DNA of 5,099 nt, taken from NCBI GenBank assembly GCA_036260415.1, contig DASZZX010000067.1, forward strand, positions 1 to 5,099, written 5' to 3'. The notes under the pieces were generated by a model, which had not been told where the DNA came from, ran no database searches, and saw only the letters and a program-made list of their open reading frames with translations. Both the position numbers and the translations under genes were made by a program. Source of the stretch: DASZZX01 sp036260415 (lineage in GTDB: Bacteria; Actinomycetota; Nitriliruptoria; Nitriliruptorales; JAHWKO01). Of the stretch, positions 4,995 to 5,099 are shown piece after piece (position 1 is the stretch's first letter; each line of letters starts with the position of its first letter).

Positions 4995-5099
4995 CTACCG
5001 GGGGTCTGGACGGTCGGCACTGTCGGAGGGCGGCGATCCGTCGCCATCCGAAGTGCGTGCCTCGTCCGCCGCCGCGGCCGCCTTCGCGGCGGCCGCGCG
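4995..5099 (-). CDS. C-terminal tail of an unidentified upstream gene (partial)
   Basis: On the minus strand the right edge is open in one frame for 34 residues and ends at TAG 4995-4997, just 6 nt before the next start at 4988. The fragment reads RAAAAKAAAAADEA and then a Ser/Asp/Pro-rich disordered end (DGDGSPPSDSADRPDPR). High third-position GC and the tight spacing to the desuccinylase-like gene argue that it is a real gene end and part of the same operon. The tail is low-complexity, so no family can be named. A RimK-like ATP-grasp ligase or an aspartic-type zinc protease would fit what often precedes this gene family, but that is only a guess from known neighbourhoods. Confidence 0.6.
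   Translation of the reverse strand, partial: RAAAAKAAAAADEARTSDGDGSPPSDSADRPDPR
5073..5097. repeat. Perfect 10-bp inverted repeat in the Ala-rich coding tail
   Basis: Arms 5073-5082 (CGCGGCCGCC) and 5088-5097 (GGCGGCCGCG) surround a 5-nt loop. In the minus-strand transcript the loop is GCGAA, GNRA-like. It lies in codons for Ala-Lys-Ala runs, so codon choice (GCC and GCG) explains much of the symmetry. Confidence 0.6.

Noticed and set aside
4995..5099. Naming the right-edge fragment a RimK-like ligase
   Set aside because: Only a low-complexity tail is visible; the idea rests on common neighbourhoods, not on this sequence.

Overview
This is a high-GC window (roughly 70% or more by eye) with strong G/C preference at third codon positions, GTG starts and GGAGG-type ribosome binding sites. 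That suggests a high-GC actinobacterium, possibly one of the deep-branching lineages. This is inference from composition and gene content; the window carries no rRNA, tRNA or other taxonomic marker.

Layout. (1) 1-243 (+): C-terminal 80 residues of a probable tetratricopeptide-repeat protein. (2) 244-566: a convergent gap without a gene, holding two GC-rich hairpins and an imperfect 36-bp tandem repeat. (3) 567-971 (-): a small unrecognised protein with two membrane segments and a short helical tail. (4) 1195-2175 (-): a metallo-beta-lactamase-fold hydrolase with all its metal ligands. (5) 2274-2765 (+): an OB-fold gene resembling a single-stranded-DNA-binding protein, broken by a 65-bp tandem duplication and a one-base shift. 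Removing both gives a clean 141-residue reading frame. (6) 3049-3954 (+): a complete cation diffusion facilitator (zinc-type efflux) transporter. (7) 3966-4988 (-): a zinc carboxypeptidase-like protein of the succinylglutamate desuccinylase/aspartoacylase family, convergent with the transporter and 11 nt away. (8) 4995-5099 (-): the Ala-rich C-terminal tail of the gene upstream of (7), probably in the same operon.

The genes do not form one pathway. The hydrolase and the ssb-like gene are divergent and share an upstream region of about 100 nt. The desuccinylase-like gene belongs to an operon that enters from the right edge. I see no phage, insertion sequence, CRISPR array or defence system. 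The most notable item is the disrupted ssb-like gene, followed by the 36-bp repeat array. I found no convincing undescribed system.
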